A stretch of DNA of 64,000 nucleotides from the NCBI GenBank assembly GCA_037074765.1, contig JBAMDO010000578.1:868001-932000 (forward strand), read 5' to 3'. Shown here in pieces: positions 26,848 through 38,415 of this stretch. The notes under the pieces were generated by a model, which did not search any database, had not been told where the DNA came from, and saw only the letters and a program-made list of their open reading frames with translations. This DNA comes from Mansonella perstans (taxonomy: Eukaryota; Nematoda; Chromadorea; Rhabditida; Onchocercidae). How positions within the stretch are numbered: the first letter of the stretch is position 1; each line of letters starts with the position of its first letter. The translations under genes and the position numbers were made by a program.

Positions 26848-29800
26848 TCATAAACTATGAGCGCTTCCAGAGATAAGACCTATACTTCGCAAAAAATGAA
26901 GTATTATAAACGAATAAATCCGATACTGCGCATAAAATGATGTTAACCAGAAAATATATTGTCCGACAATTCTCCACCATGGGAAATACACCCTACTGCC
27001 TTCTTCACCAAACACAAAAACGCCTTCTTTGTAGTATCGATCTGAAATTTCGCATGTGAAATTGTTTTCAAAAAATTTAACACGTGAATTTTGAATCGAA
27101 CAACTTAGTTATAAATAAAAAAGCTATGATTTCTCAGTTTTTAATTAATATTATTGAGTCAATTTTTATATGAGTAATAGAAAAAAAATATGCGATCGCA
27201 TTTTCCACAGAATATATCATACTTTGAAGAAGTATGAATTTCCGCCAATAATATGCTACTGCTTTGGAAAAATTAATATTATATTTCACACCAATTTACG
27301 AAATTTAAAAAATATGAAAGAACTACCAAGAATATTATCTTTGTATTGATAAACGCTGTACAACCAATCACGCAATTTTTCTTCATCTTCAAATGGTACC
27401 TGAAGTTGGAACTTCATTCACCTTTCAACTTCGAAAAGGGTTGCAAAAACAATAAAAATAAATTTAAATCATAAACAGATTTCAAATGTTTCATACCAAC
27501 CTTCGTCATAATGATTTCATCATTAATTTTGTTAACCAAAAACAAAAAAAATTTAAAAACCCGATCACGAAAAACTTTAACTCTAATTTCTTCTTCATCT
27601 GCAAGAATAAAGATTTAGATGAAACTCCAAACTAAAAAGCATAAGTTATTAACTACTACTATATTGATAAATGATTTATTTCTCTGCTATCTTGAGGTGC
27701 TTTAAAATCGGAATACTGCAGTAACAATGACAAAATATCAATCATCTAATCTAAACACAGAAATGTCTAATCCAATCACTTAATGTTTATATCTATCTAC
27801 AAGAAAATGAAATATCCTTCTTTAAGTGATGTCCTTTTTGTCTGATCATTTAATATTTTTCACTGAGAGATACGTTCATAAGCAAAAATTCCGGTTTTGT
27901 TATCAAAAACTTTATTTTCCATCGAAAATTTTAAAAAAAACTATCGATTTCAAAAGCAAAATATCTATCTTTTCTCGCAGTTTGGCATGTAAAAATCAAT
28001 TTTGCTACAGCTATCAAATTATTTAAAATCCCTCTGTATAAAGCAGTTAATCTGACGAAGATTGCAACGACAAGATGATAGCAAAACGAAGTGGTTGATT
28101 ACATAGAAAGCTTAATCTGCATTACTGGTAGAATTTAAAAACAGCATAACAAAAATTTGCAGCCCGGATTAAAGACGGCAATAAACCGATTAAGAGGAAT
28201 AAGGTATAATAACTTAAAATTTGGTAACACTCACATCAGCAGCATCATATATTTTATAATATACACCAATATCGCATGGTTCACGAGTGCCAAAGCACAA
28301 TGTAAAAAGTGAAAGCGGCATTTTGTGTGGATATGCAATCGTCACATCCAATACATATTTTATCGGCGGTCGCATTTCTGGAAAAACAATTTAAGAAATA
28401 ATATCAACTTATGCTTTTTGAGACTCAAAAAATGCCGGAAAGCTATTAGTTTTTCACATCAAATTCGCTAATTTTAATAGAAAAAAATCTGTCTTTATAA
28501 ATTAATTGTTCAAGATATAATTATTTCATATTACATTGAGCGTAATATGAAATATTACGGTGATTATTCAACGAGCTTCAATATATAGCTGGATGCACAT
28601 CCGGGTAGCCATATCTTGACAACCAGTAAACGAAAGGGCTTTATAAAAGTTGCAATACAGACGGATGCCCAAATATTGCCAATGTATTGCTTCAGGTAAG
28701 CAATCTTTTGAAGCAGTTGAGTTTTAAAAAAAAATTCAAATGAAGTTCATAAAAATGGTAGTACGGAAAACACACAAAGCAAAATAAGGTCATTCAGATC
28801 AACAATCTTTTACAACGAAAACTGAAGGAAATTATGAAATGCTCGTTGCCATTATGTTATGACTGCAGATTATTTGGCAATTTTAAATCACTTCCTTATA
28901 GGCAAGTTTCATAATTCATTTTCGATGGACCTCAACTAAATCTCGTGAAGTTACTCTCAAAATCAAATGAAGTTTAGTCTTGAGTGAAGGTCTAAACTAC
29001 TCTATTTATAAAATTTTCGACTCATTAGAAGTCTGTCCCTGAAGATTTTTCCCGAATATGAAATAGAAGTTAGTTAAAAAATTGCGGCATAGATTTTCTA
29101 AAAAAAAAGTAATGATGCCGAATATTACATATAATCTTTAGTCCAACTGCTTTTTAATCTGCGAATGTTTCTAAGGAAATCTTCAGCAAACCTAGATTTC
29201 TATACAAGACAATTAATCTCAAATTTTCTTTAAAATCCCTGTTCCCGCATGTGCGCATCGAGAAATTTGATTTCTAGAACGCCCGCCGATACTGTTATTG
29301 AAACACCCATAGTCATGATGAAAAAGAAAAATCCAACAGAAAGAGGAATTGATTACCTGCATGGATTTTACATCATTGTCTTAACTGAACTTTCTGAGAC
29401 TTATAAAACCGAATCCGGGGTACCAAAAAATGCTTTGTTAGTTTTTCGATATATAATATAAACGGTGCAATAAATATTTTCTATCAAACAGCATTTCTGC
29501 CATAACATTTTCGTTAACGAAAATGAAAAAATTTTCATTTTCTAAGATCAAAGCTTTAAAGCTACGAGGATCTATATTTTGTTCGCGAAAAAAGTCTAAC
29601 GAGAAAAGAAATAAATGTCAGTTACTTGATTACGAAAAATGATTTTTGATTTTTCTGCTTTTTCGCTCATAAAGTACAGTGTAAAATATTTTATTAAAAT
29701 TACGAAAATTCCCTACGCTACACTTAATCCTTCAAAATTACCAAAAAAGTATTCAATGGTAAGTAAAAACAAACCTTTGATGTATTTTTTCTCTCTGATC

Positions 29801-31333
29801 GCTCCAACTGTATCCCGAATAAGCTGCAATTTGCTACCGTTTTCAGACGTGGTTGTATCATCTGTAAATTTGTAACCTTTTTTTGGTCCAACTTCTTCCA
29901 TAATTGCTTTAACAGCACCATAACGGGGCAGTGTTGCGTGTTCCAGATGCGGGTAACCATTTTCGTAACCATACCTAAATATCAAGACAAATGTATAACA
30001 GTTCACATACTTGAACTTATATGTGCTATGCTTTCACAGCGATGATATTAGCTGAATGCTCCATCACTGTTTTAGCTATCGATAACACCCTCCGCATCCA
30101 GAAAAGTGCACTTTGGTATAATCGAACGTGACAAAGATCTATTCGACATGGATTGAAATTTTGTGAATTTTTCTCGAATTCCTTTTTTTGAAAATTCCAA
30201 GGAAAGCGTGAAGCAACTATACATTTGTCATTTGCTCATTGGTCTTTTCATTGCTCCTTAAACTCTAAATTTTTAAGAAATATCATGAATCTTAATCCCA
30301 TTTAAACAAAATTTTTGGTTACTTCTGACTAGACTGAATTCTTTTGTAGTAGAAACCGCCTTCTGGGAACAAAATTATCCAACGCCGGTCACGATCCCAA
30401 AAAACTTTTCGTAAGTGATCTTTCAAACGAATCAATTCCTTTTCTCGTGTTGCTTTCCCTTGTTTAATAAAATAATCTCCATGCATCTGCGCAATAATTC
30501 CAAAAGGAGTCCATCGAAACATAACATCCATCAACCATAAAGTCTGCAAAACATGCTTTATTTTGTAGAACGATTCAGAGTTACTTTTCAACCTAGCAGT
30601 TACAAAACGACTATTATAATTTTATTTAACAGAGATGTAGTCATGCAATAAATAGTTAAATTCAATAATTCCTAAAATTTATTCCTATAGCAGTTGAACC
30701 TTTCTACTCGCAATTCCTTTGCTTTGGAGAGTTGTCATCAAAACAGGAACATCTGCGGTACTCTGATGATTGCAAATAAGAATAATCCGTTCATCAACGC
30801 ATAATTTTCTAACATCATCACCGTATTCATATACTGAAAATATTTCAGAAGATATCAAAATGTTGGAGAAAACGAAATACTAAGAAAAGTGAAAGCAGCT
30901 CTGAAATCCACTTTTATCAATGTTCTGGAACGATTAGAAAACCAACCATCATATCCAGCAGTATAGCCAGCATAACCGATGAAAGCTTGTAGCCAAGAAT
31001 AAAGCTTCCCTTCATAAAACCAATACAGTCTCGGCCTAATACAAATATTTCATTACGTACTTTCCAACATTAAAAATTGTGAACAATTTCTCTTGAAACG
31101 ATTTGCGAAAAATCCACTACAATTCTGATAAAAAATAACAGGAATTATAGTGGGTTTTCCATCACCCTTAGTCTCATTGCATGAATTTGTAATGACTTCA
31201 TTCCAGCAATAAAACTCGCAAATTCTCACCATAAAGATCGAGCCCAAAGAACTGGAAGCATAAAACCAAAATAGGTGGCAAAAAAGACAGTGACATTTGA
31301 CAGACCTAAAGCAGTACGAAACGGTGTTTGCAT
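26848..31333 (-). CDS. LPGAT1: LPGAT1-type lysophospholipid acyltransferase, 385 residues
   Basis: This PlsC/LPLAT-family enzyme transfers an acyl group from acyl-CoA to a lysophospholipid (lysophosphatidylglycerol-type substrates in the named vertebrate family), at the ER membrane. Eight exons join in phase: 31333-31230, 31035-30947, 30833-30700, 30543-30323, 29974-29775, 28377-28235, 27399-27327 and 27041-26848. Block I is NHQSTAD (residues 86-92), with the catalytic His/Asp pair. WLMDVMF and HGDYFIKQGKA follow, then ILFPEGGF (FPEGG about 168-172). TLPRYGAVKAI and LFTLCFGTREPCD match the family's later blocks. Exon 1 holds an N-terminal hydrophobic segment and the last exon (WWRIVGQYIFWL onward) a C-terminal one. 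The length is close to human LPGAT1 (about 370). A TTTTTTTTCAG acceptor lies 13 bases before the ATG, consistent with trans-splicing. Donors at exons 2 and 3 are weak (GTTGG, GTTCA). An alternative terminal exon may exist at 27530-27598. The intron between exons 5 and 6 contains an opposite-strand pseudogene. Confidence 0.93.
27530..27598 (-). CDS. Candidate alternative 3' exon of the LPGAT1-type gene
   Basis: Inside the intron between exons 6 and 7, a good acceptor (TTATTCTTGCAG) opens a phase-0 frame that continues exon 6. It encodes 22 residues (MKKKLELKFFVIGFLN plus a Phe-rich end) before a TAA. Used as a terminal exon it would replace the last 88 residues with a short basic-hydrophobic tail. 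The Phe/Leu run may simply reflect T-rich DNA, so this is only a candidate. Confidence 0.25.
28540..29461 (+). pseudogene. Decayed DGAT2-family acyltransferase fragment nested in an intron
   Basis: This plus-strand fragment lies within the minus-strand LPGAT1-type gene's intron 28378-29774. DGAT2/MOGAT enzymes acylate di- or monoacylglycerol. Three pieces match the C-terminal half of the family in order. The first (28589-28695) reads LDAHPG, then SKRKGFIKVAI and ILPMYCF (family: RNRKGFVKLAL, LVPIYSF). The second (about 28798-28905) reads RKLKEIMKCSLPL, LFGNFKSLPYRQ (family: YGRG then LPYRxP). The third (about 29267-29461) reads ADTVIETPIVMMKKKNPT, GIDYLHGFY, SGVPKN and ends in TAA (family: TVVGxPI, NPT, ID.LH). 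Lesions: weak homology upstream (NITVIIQRAS, versus VVIVVGGAS) is out of frame and interrupted by stops; pieces one and two do not join in phase at visible splice sites; the family YGRG is degraded to YDCR. The N-terminal half with the HPHG motif is not visible. It retains an intron-like gap, so it is not an obvious retrocopy. Confidence 0.75.
29506..29525. repeat. Perfect 20-bp palindrome
   Basis: CATTTTCGTTAACGAAAATG is its own reverse complement. It is followed directly by a second near-palindrome of GAAAATG and CATTTTC. It lies 45 bp after the pseudogene stop, within the acyltransferase intron. Confidence 0.8.
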
Positions 31334-31579
31334 AATCCAGATGATTCTGAAAAAAAATCTACTGTTTCGTTTTGCAACAATGTTAAAACCAAAAAAAAAA
31401 ATCAAATCAACACAATTTTTGCAAGTTTTAGAAACCTCTTTTATTTAGTCGATCATTAACTATTTACATAAAAACAACATCTCTCATTTGTAAAATGCAA
31501 ACTACGTTATGATATTTTCTCTGATAGAAGCCTTTGTTAAATGTTGCCCTGAAAAGCATCGTCCGAAGAGAAGAAAATC
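31334..31579 (-). promoter_or_regulatory. Operon-like intercistronic region with poly(A) signal and trans-splice acceptor
   Basis: This 246-bp gap separates the stop codon of an upstream minus-strand gene (31580-31582) from the ATG of the LPGAT1-type gene (31333). On the minus strand it contains an AATAAA (31445-31440), then T-rich DNA, then a TTTTTTTTCAG acceptor ending at 31347. Short spacing, a poly(A) signal and an acceptor just before the next ATG are the hallmarks of nematode operons. Which spliced leader is used cannot be told. Confidence 0.5.
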
Positions 31580-31698
31580 TCACCGCTCTAAATTAGTTTT
31601 GGTTGACCAAGCAGATTTATCGCCCGGTGGTCTGTACGGTGAATGTGGACGCATATCTGGTGGTGGTATTGAGGAAAGTGTTGCCATATCATTAGTTG
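31580..31698 (-). CDS. Last exon of an unidentified gene, Pro/Ser-rich C-terminus
   Basis: A TGTGTTTTCAG acceptor opens a 39-codon frame ending in TGA: MATLSSIPPPDMRPHSPYRP, then a polar tail ending TNLER. The clean acceptor, the proline-rich composition and the AATAAA 135 bp downstream support a real terminal exon. The plus strand also has an open frame here (from 31509), but no splice sites or start context favour it. I could not find upstream exons in 31700-35100, so the rest of the gene is unknown. Confidence 0.45.
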
Positions 31699-32880
31699 CT
31701 GAAAACACAATTCTTTTTTCTTTCCCTTATTTAATAGGATCATTTTTCTACGGCGATTTTTCTACGATATGTTCAGTACGATTATTGTAATATTATGTCA
31801 ACTTGTAACTTTTGCTTTTCTCGTTCTTTTTCAAAATACACACGAAAAAAAGAAAAAAAAAATGAAGATATCGTGAATCATTTTGAACTCTTGATTTTAA
31901 TTTAGATACATATAAATGTGTTCAATCTATTACCTTCAACCCTAATTTCATTATAATGATGCTAAAAAATTAACTAAAACACATTTAAATACATGCGAAC
32001 AAATGACCATGTGTGATTTCCTTAAATTTTCATCTTTCATCAAAACCACCTGCATACTATCTTTTTCCATTGTGTATCTATCTCTCTGTGTATTCTAACT
32101 TAACGTATAAGATAATAATTATATTTTTTATGCATGCAATCTAAAATTGATTATACTTTAACAGATTTTGCTTTCGATGAAACGAATGAATCAAACTTTC
32201 AAAAGTAAATGTTCATTGTGATTTATGATCAGTACTATTCAAGTTAAAAAGAACAAATCTAGACCAAACAAAATTAAAAAAAAAAAAACAAAAACAAAAA
32301 CAAAAAATATATTCAATAGTTTAAAACTTTATCATGCTCATCATCATCAAAAGGACAACATATTAGCAATGATAAAATAATTTTGATTATTGATATGATA
32401 ATGTTTACTTGTTTACTTTTTAGTAATTGTTTATTTAACTTACTAGAATTCAGCAATTGATATTATCAAATAAATAGGCAGAAAGTATCTTCGTCATATA
32501 TTTCTTTCCAATTGATAAGTTCAAAGTCTTTTTTTTTTTTTTTTTTTTTTATCAGAATTCTCAGCCACTGTAATAATAGTGATAAATCGATTGATTGTAC
32601 AACGATTTGTAAAACATACTATTCAGAAAAACTACGATTTTTCTAACTTATCTTATCTTATTTTCCAATCTCTATCCCAACTAACTTAAATTATCACATC
32701 GTCCAATCTCCGCTAAATGAGAGATAACGCGTAAACAAAAGACATTTTACACAAAGCCGTGAAAATAAACAGCTAATAAAAAAAAACACGTTGCAACCTT
32801 TTCGTGTTAAGATACGTACTTTTAAATTCTTTGAATTTTTTCTATTGCAGCAAAATTTTTGTGCGTAAAAATAACGAGTG

Positions 32881-32979
32881 TATGTGATCGCATAAAAAAT
32901 AACACGTAATTATGGGATAATGAAAAGTTTACGTGATCGCAATAAAAAATAACACGTGATCATGTGATAATGAAACACT
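32881..32979. repeat. Two-copy imperfect tandem repeat, about 50 bp per unit
   Basis: Copies at 32881-32929 and 32930-32979 share TGTGATCGCA/ACGTGATCGCA, then AAAAAATAACACGT and GATAATGAAA. A degenerate third partial copy (GCGTAAAAATAACG) precedes them. Confidence 0.75.
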
Positions 32980-33382
32980 CTAAAGATGATGATGAGTCAT
33001 ATACTACGATTCACAAAGATTGATGAAATAATGTAAGTATCAAATATGGCTAAATTTACTACAGCACTTTTTGTGAATCATTATTGTTTGACATTATTGT
33101 TATCATTCTAGGTTTATTAATTAAATGAAACATGATAAGCACTGATAAGCAAACATGATAAGAAATGATAAGCATTGTCATCATCACTGCCAATACTTTT
33201 AGGGCACTACCAATAGTACAACTTGGAGCAGTTCAATTTCAAAAAAGTTTTGTAATTCCCATCGATTCAAGAAATGTTACTTCAGAAATGTTTACAAATG
33301 GCAGCAAAACAATTAACATTTAGAAATAGAATTACAAGTTACAATATTAGCTAATAAAATTAAGGAATGTGAGAAGTTTTTA

Positions 33383-33490
33383 AAACTTTTACATGAATAA
33401 AACTTATTCAATATTGAATGAAACTTTTACATGAATAAAAGTTTCATTCAATAAACTTTTACATGAATAAAACTTATTCAATATTGAATG
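33383..33490. repeat. Three-copy tandem repeat, 32-38 bp per unit
   Basis: Units begin AAACTTTTACATGAATAAAA at 33383, 33421 and 33453. The first and third copies are identical over 38 bp; the middle one is shorter (32 bp) and diverged at its 3' end (GTTTCATTCAAT). Confidence 0.85.
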
Positions 33491-35135
33491 AGACAAAAGT
33501 TTTATTGCTTTTTTACATTCCATTTCTTTGCATTTCGTTTTTTTTTTTTTTTTTTTTGATTTTCTACAATTCCGATTAAGCAATTATTGTATTGGAAGAA
33601 TAGATGATCAGTCTAGTTGAATGATGACAATTTGCATAAGCTACAAAGAGATAAAATATTTCTATGAAACTGAAAGTAATAATAGTTTCATTAAGAATTT
33701 TAATTCTAGTGAGAGGCAATTGTTGCGATAAAATCTTTCTGTCCATTATCTTTATCTTTTATAAACACTGGACAAAGCCTAAATGTTTGAACTAAATTGA
33801 ATTTAAATTTCAGATTTTGTGAAGTTTAAGGAAAGATTTTAAATCAATTTGCTTCTTTCAATCATGCACTGTTGGAAAGTTAATGAGTAAGATGTTCGAA
33901 CAATTACTACCACGGAAGACATTATGATGGTCTGCTTTAATTCTTGCAATTTTGACTTAATTAGATTTTGAAGTACAGATTTTTCCATTCATTCCTAAGC
34001 ATTTCCTTTGTTAAATAATTACGAAAAATAGTAAAAATGATTTTTGTTCGATGCGATATGTTACTCATAAAGTAATCTTTCGAGTGAGACGTAAAGGTCT
34101 CCAAAAGTAATTTAACTTTAGATTTTTTAGTAGATAAAATAATGCGTACAACAAATTACTTTCTATAGATTGTTTAAAATTTGATAATCAGAGTGTCAAA
34201 GGGAAAAAAATGCATTATGTAATAATTTGAATTCAATTTCTCTCAAGTATTTTCTTTTGGTGCTTTGTTTTTCACTGATTAAGACAATGTTAGGCAAGTA
34301 AATTACCAATAATTATCTATAAATCTTATTCAATAGTTGAAGTATTTATCTTTACATCTGTTTAATATTTTCATCATCAACTCACTTTCATATGCCGAGA
34401 GAACAATAAAAAAAAATCGAATTATTATTTATAAGCAAGAGATTGAATTAAAATTTTTTCTTTTAAATAATTACACAGAATCAGTACACTGATATTTCTG
34501 GAATTATCATCTCTACAAGCGGTTGTGATTTTTGCCACAATTTTATTCTAAAGTAAATGTTTTTGAACTATCGTTTTTTAGAAATATTTAATATTTAACT
34601 TTTAGAAAACTAAGTAGTAAACAGTAACGTGAATCATTTATGCAATTTATTTAATTTACGATCTATTATCTACTTTTTTCTTCATTTTCTTGGAAGAATA
34701 TTGTCATCAAGCTGTTATTATCGAACTGCTTGTTTATTCACCTTTCTGTAGGCATTTTGATCCTGAGAAAAAAACGCAGTTTTATTTTAAACTTTCTTTT
34801 TACTTCATTGATTAGAGAATTTTTATGAAGAGATTCGCTCGTTTAGTTCCATAAATAAATGTTTTTTTACTTTACCAATAGCGAAAATTTATTTGTAAGC
34901 ATCGAAAAATACGCGAATACCCCCGTATTCCGACACTATCAAAGAGATTATTACTTCCTAAAAAATTGGCATCTTTTTTTCTCTACATGATTTTAGGATT
35001 TCTTAAATTTTTTATGAAACATAGCATTGGAGTAATCATATTTTGGTGTCTTAAATAATGTTATCATTAGTGTTCTTTGACCGAATTGATTAACTTAACA
35101 AATTGTTACCTTTTCCAGAGCAAAGCTAAACAGTA

Positions 35136-36755
35136 ATGCCTACATCAGCAGAGTATTTGAACCCCATTCCCATACAACAAGCCGAAAGTGAGCCATCCAT
35201 TGTGGAAGAAAACATATCTGCATCGACTGTTGCAGGTGCGGATACGGAAGAGGTCTCTCAATTTTATCTGCTGCATTTTTTCTTTTAAAGATTCCGAAGA
35301 CAAAATTTCTCAGAAAACAAGTAATTATTCATCTTCGTGATTCTTGCAACCATTCATTGGTCTAACTGATAATAAAGTTTGTTTATTTCCAGCTCTCTGA
35401 TCTATCAGAAGGATATGAAGGTTCCAGTACAAAGGGTTCTTCATTTTCATCCTGGTATCGTGTAAGTTATATTTCAATTATTAAATAACTCGTCCTGCAT
35501 CGCGAAACCGTTTTCTACATAGCCAACGCTATGCTAACATTTCATGGATAATTGAAGAGCTACAAATACTGTTCACATATTATTAATTTTGACAATAGCC
35601 TTCAAAAATAATGTTGAAATATTCGACAGTTTTCAGCGAATCGCTCCACTGATGCGTAATAAGCAAGTACGGATCCTTTCGCTTATTAATTGTATCCTGA
35701 CAATAATTATTTTCTTTATCATCTTACTCATCCTTGCAAGCTGCTTTTGGTTGATAGCACTCAAAATCAAGGTTTCTGTACAAAATGAAAATTCGGTTAC
35801 TAATTGAAAGCAATTCCGAAAATTAACTTAATTTGAATTTAGCAAATCATTCGATATTACTCCAAATATAGAGAGCAAAAAAATTGGATAGACTGAACCA
35901 AATTATTTACTACAGCATGGTAAACTGCTTCAATATGATATGCCTTGCTTTTATCGCTTTAAACCATGGTCTCAGTGCTCCGCAACTTGTTGGGCCGAAG
36001 GTCAGCCGATGCCATTTATGCAGCGTGAAATAGATGAGGAGAAATTAGTGAAGACACGCGGGAAAGGATTCGCAAAATGTCCATCGAATATTAAGGAAAA
36101 CTTTGTACAAAAAGCACCGTGTAATTTACAACGGTAAGTTGACTGATTTCTTTATGCAAACTTTTTTGAATTACATACGTTTGACACGTATTTTAAGGAT
36201 ATAGCTAATTATTCGCCGTTGTATAGGACTCCACCTAGCAGTATTTCAAAATTCTGAGCTTTATTTTGTCCAAACTTTTGTTGTTTTAGTTGAAAGAATT
36301 ACAAGAATCATTCTATTATTTTGTAACCATTATCATTTATAATGTTTTTTTGAATTACACAACTTTGCCTTGCATCATCAGAGTAATAAATTGAAATATG
36401 TAGAATAGATGGTGTCTTTATATACGCATAAATTATGCAAATAACAGATAAATCATGGTCGAGCTGCTTAAAAATTAAGCCATGGACGAACAGAGTTGAG
36501 ATATTTATTTTTGAACAGTTTGTAAAAAAGTCACTTGTGATTGTTGAATGACTTAAAAAGATTTGCAGATGTCCGCTAAAACTTAGCTCTTTCAAAAACT
36601 GGACTCGATGCGTACACAAGAATCCAGAACTGCGAAAAGAAGGAGGATGCTATAAGATGCGTTTGCTCCCACTTGAAGATCGTTTAATTTACGTGGATAC
36701 ATCAGATCTTACAAGAAATTGCCCGGATGAGGAGTGCCCAGAATATATTCCCTGA
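35136..36755 (+). CDS. Type II membrane protein with thrombospondin-like ectodomain, 241 residues
   Basis: Five exons join in phase: 35136-35252, 35393-35461, 35637-35771, 35916-36133 and 36569-36755. The cytosolic N-terminus (about residues 1-74) is acidic and Ser-rich. One membrane segment (LTIIIFFIILLILASCF, about 75-103) has no preceding signal peptide and is flanked by basic residues on the cytosolic side (MRNKQVR), so the C-terminus is predicted to be outside. The ectodomain opens with CFYRFKPWSQCSATCW, containing the WSxCSxxC core of thrombospondin type 1 repeats. It continues with further paired cysteines (KCPSN, APCN, RCPLKL, NWTRC, GGCYKM, RNCPDEECPEY). I cannot name an orthologue; roles such as receptor clustering or matrix contact would be guesses. 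A TTTTCCAG acceptor lies 18 bases before the ATG, a probable spliced-leader site. Exon 1 uses a weak donor (GTCTCT), chosen because it keeps phase. Confidence 0.82.
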
Positions 36756-38415
36756 TCTGAATCGGATTATAAGTTTTTATCATTCCATATATATTGTTTC
36801 AAATGACTTTCCTGTATGCTAGACTGGAATTTACAGAAAATGGATCAGTACGCTATTTTGACTTTCTTTATTAGTATATTTTAGATTGTTGCATTTCATG
36901 TGAAATTTTCATATGTCAACAAATATCATATGCAGATTGAATTTCTATAAAATTTTTGTGGAATACTGCGTACAATAATAACACTTATTTTTTTTTCGGA
37001 TAAATAAGCAGTTATTCAAGTGATCTATTTATTTATAAGATCGGGAACGTATGAAATACTGGAAGTTGTCATAAATCAATTAACTTATGAAATTTAAAAT
37101 TAATCAGCATGATTATACTAAAATTCTGCACCGTTTATTCCAGAGTATTAAATATTCAAAAGGAAGGACTATTCCCAGCATTGAAAGCGCCATAATCGAT
37201 ATCAAAATTGGCTTTAAGTCATCATCATGCTCACATTAGATAGATTATACAAAGGAAATACATTGTCAACCAGAGAAGACACTAACTTAAAAATTCTAAC
37301 TTTGAAAAGTTGAACAAATTGGTGCTATCATGGGAGATTTTTCGAAATAATTAATTTTATTCTGGTACTACCATCTATTTAGTATAGTTTGTTATTTGTC
37401 TAGTTCAATTTTTGAACTATAAAAATTCCCACCAGTTGATAGATCTCCAAAATGGAGCCTTTTGTCACCTCTGGATTCAATCTAATTGTTTGTACAAAGA
37501 AATAATACATTTTTCAAATATTTTCCTATTTTGGTTCATTTATATTAATATAATATATGGCTTCGAGAGTTTGATAGATTTAAAACAAACAATTAAAATA
37601 CTTGGAAATTTTTTTTAACTCGTTAAAAAAATTAAGATTTTTAAGGAGATACCAAAATGAATGTAAAAAAAGACATGCAAATAGTAAAACTCCGATAAAA
37701 CTAAAAAAAAAACTTTTAAATCAACCAAAAGGTTTAATGTAATTCAAATATTATTACTACTGATATTATTTGCATATGTTAAGATATACTGCAAAAATGC
37801 AATTTTCTTCAGCGATTTCAGGAAAGAAAATGATAGACTTATTTTTGCTAAACAACCAAATTTGGGCACCATTCAACAGCTTATTAAATAAATTATTTAT
37901 AACCTTAAGATTAAGCTTTCTTATGCTGAAGGAAGAGAAAATTTTGAAAAATGTTGACTTACTTTTAATACTTTTTCAATTTCTCATCTGTGATTTTATT
38001 TATCTTCCATCAGTTATGACAAAGGAAAAATACTTTGAAATGTTAACAATGACGAAGAGGAGAAATAGCAATCTATGATAACTACTGCAGTAACTTTGAT
38101 GAAGATAGCTAACATTAATAAGATTCATTGGAAAGAAGTAGGTGAGAAAGGTGAAACAGTTTGAAAGAGTTCCGAACAATTATTTTTAGAAAGGTTTTCA
38201 AGAACTCAATAACGTAAACTACGAAATTCATAAATGATTTGAAGTTCTTTATTTTGGGAAAGGGGACAAATGAACATCAAATATCCTGCAATTGTCGATT
38301 TTACTATTATGAAGTAATTTTCGCTTTTACAGCTTGATATTTACTTCGAAACATTCCAATTAATCTTTGAACTAAGCAATTCATTGTTAGCCTAACTGGC
38401 ACCAAAAATATTTTC
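36756..38415. other. Intergenic, AT-rich
   Basis: I see no splice-supported exon. Open frames at 37412-37618 and 37770-38078 on the plus strand are Phe/Leu/Ile/Lys-rich and look like AT-rich noise. Confidence 0.55.

Larger units (their letters stand above)
31699..35135. other. Non-coding region with repeats
   Basis: No supported exon apart from the terminal exon just below it. The region contains poly-T runs (about 32530-32550 and 33539-33557), two tandem repeat blocks and ATGATAAGC-type short repeats near 33130-33175. Part of it is probably an intron or upstream region of the gene ending at 31580. Confidence 0.5.

Noticed and set aside
31509..31790. Plus-strand open frame of 93 codons
   Set aside because: The minus strand offers a better model (acceptor, Pro-rich terminal exon, downstream AATAAA); the plus frame has no splice sites and degrades into Phe/Ser-rich residues.
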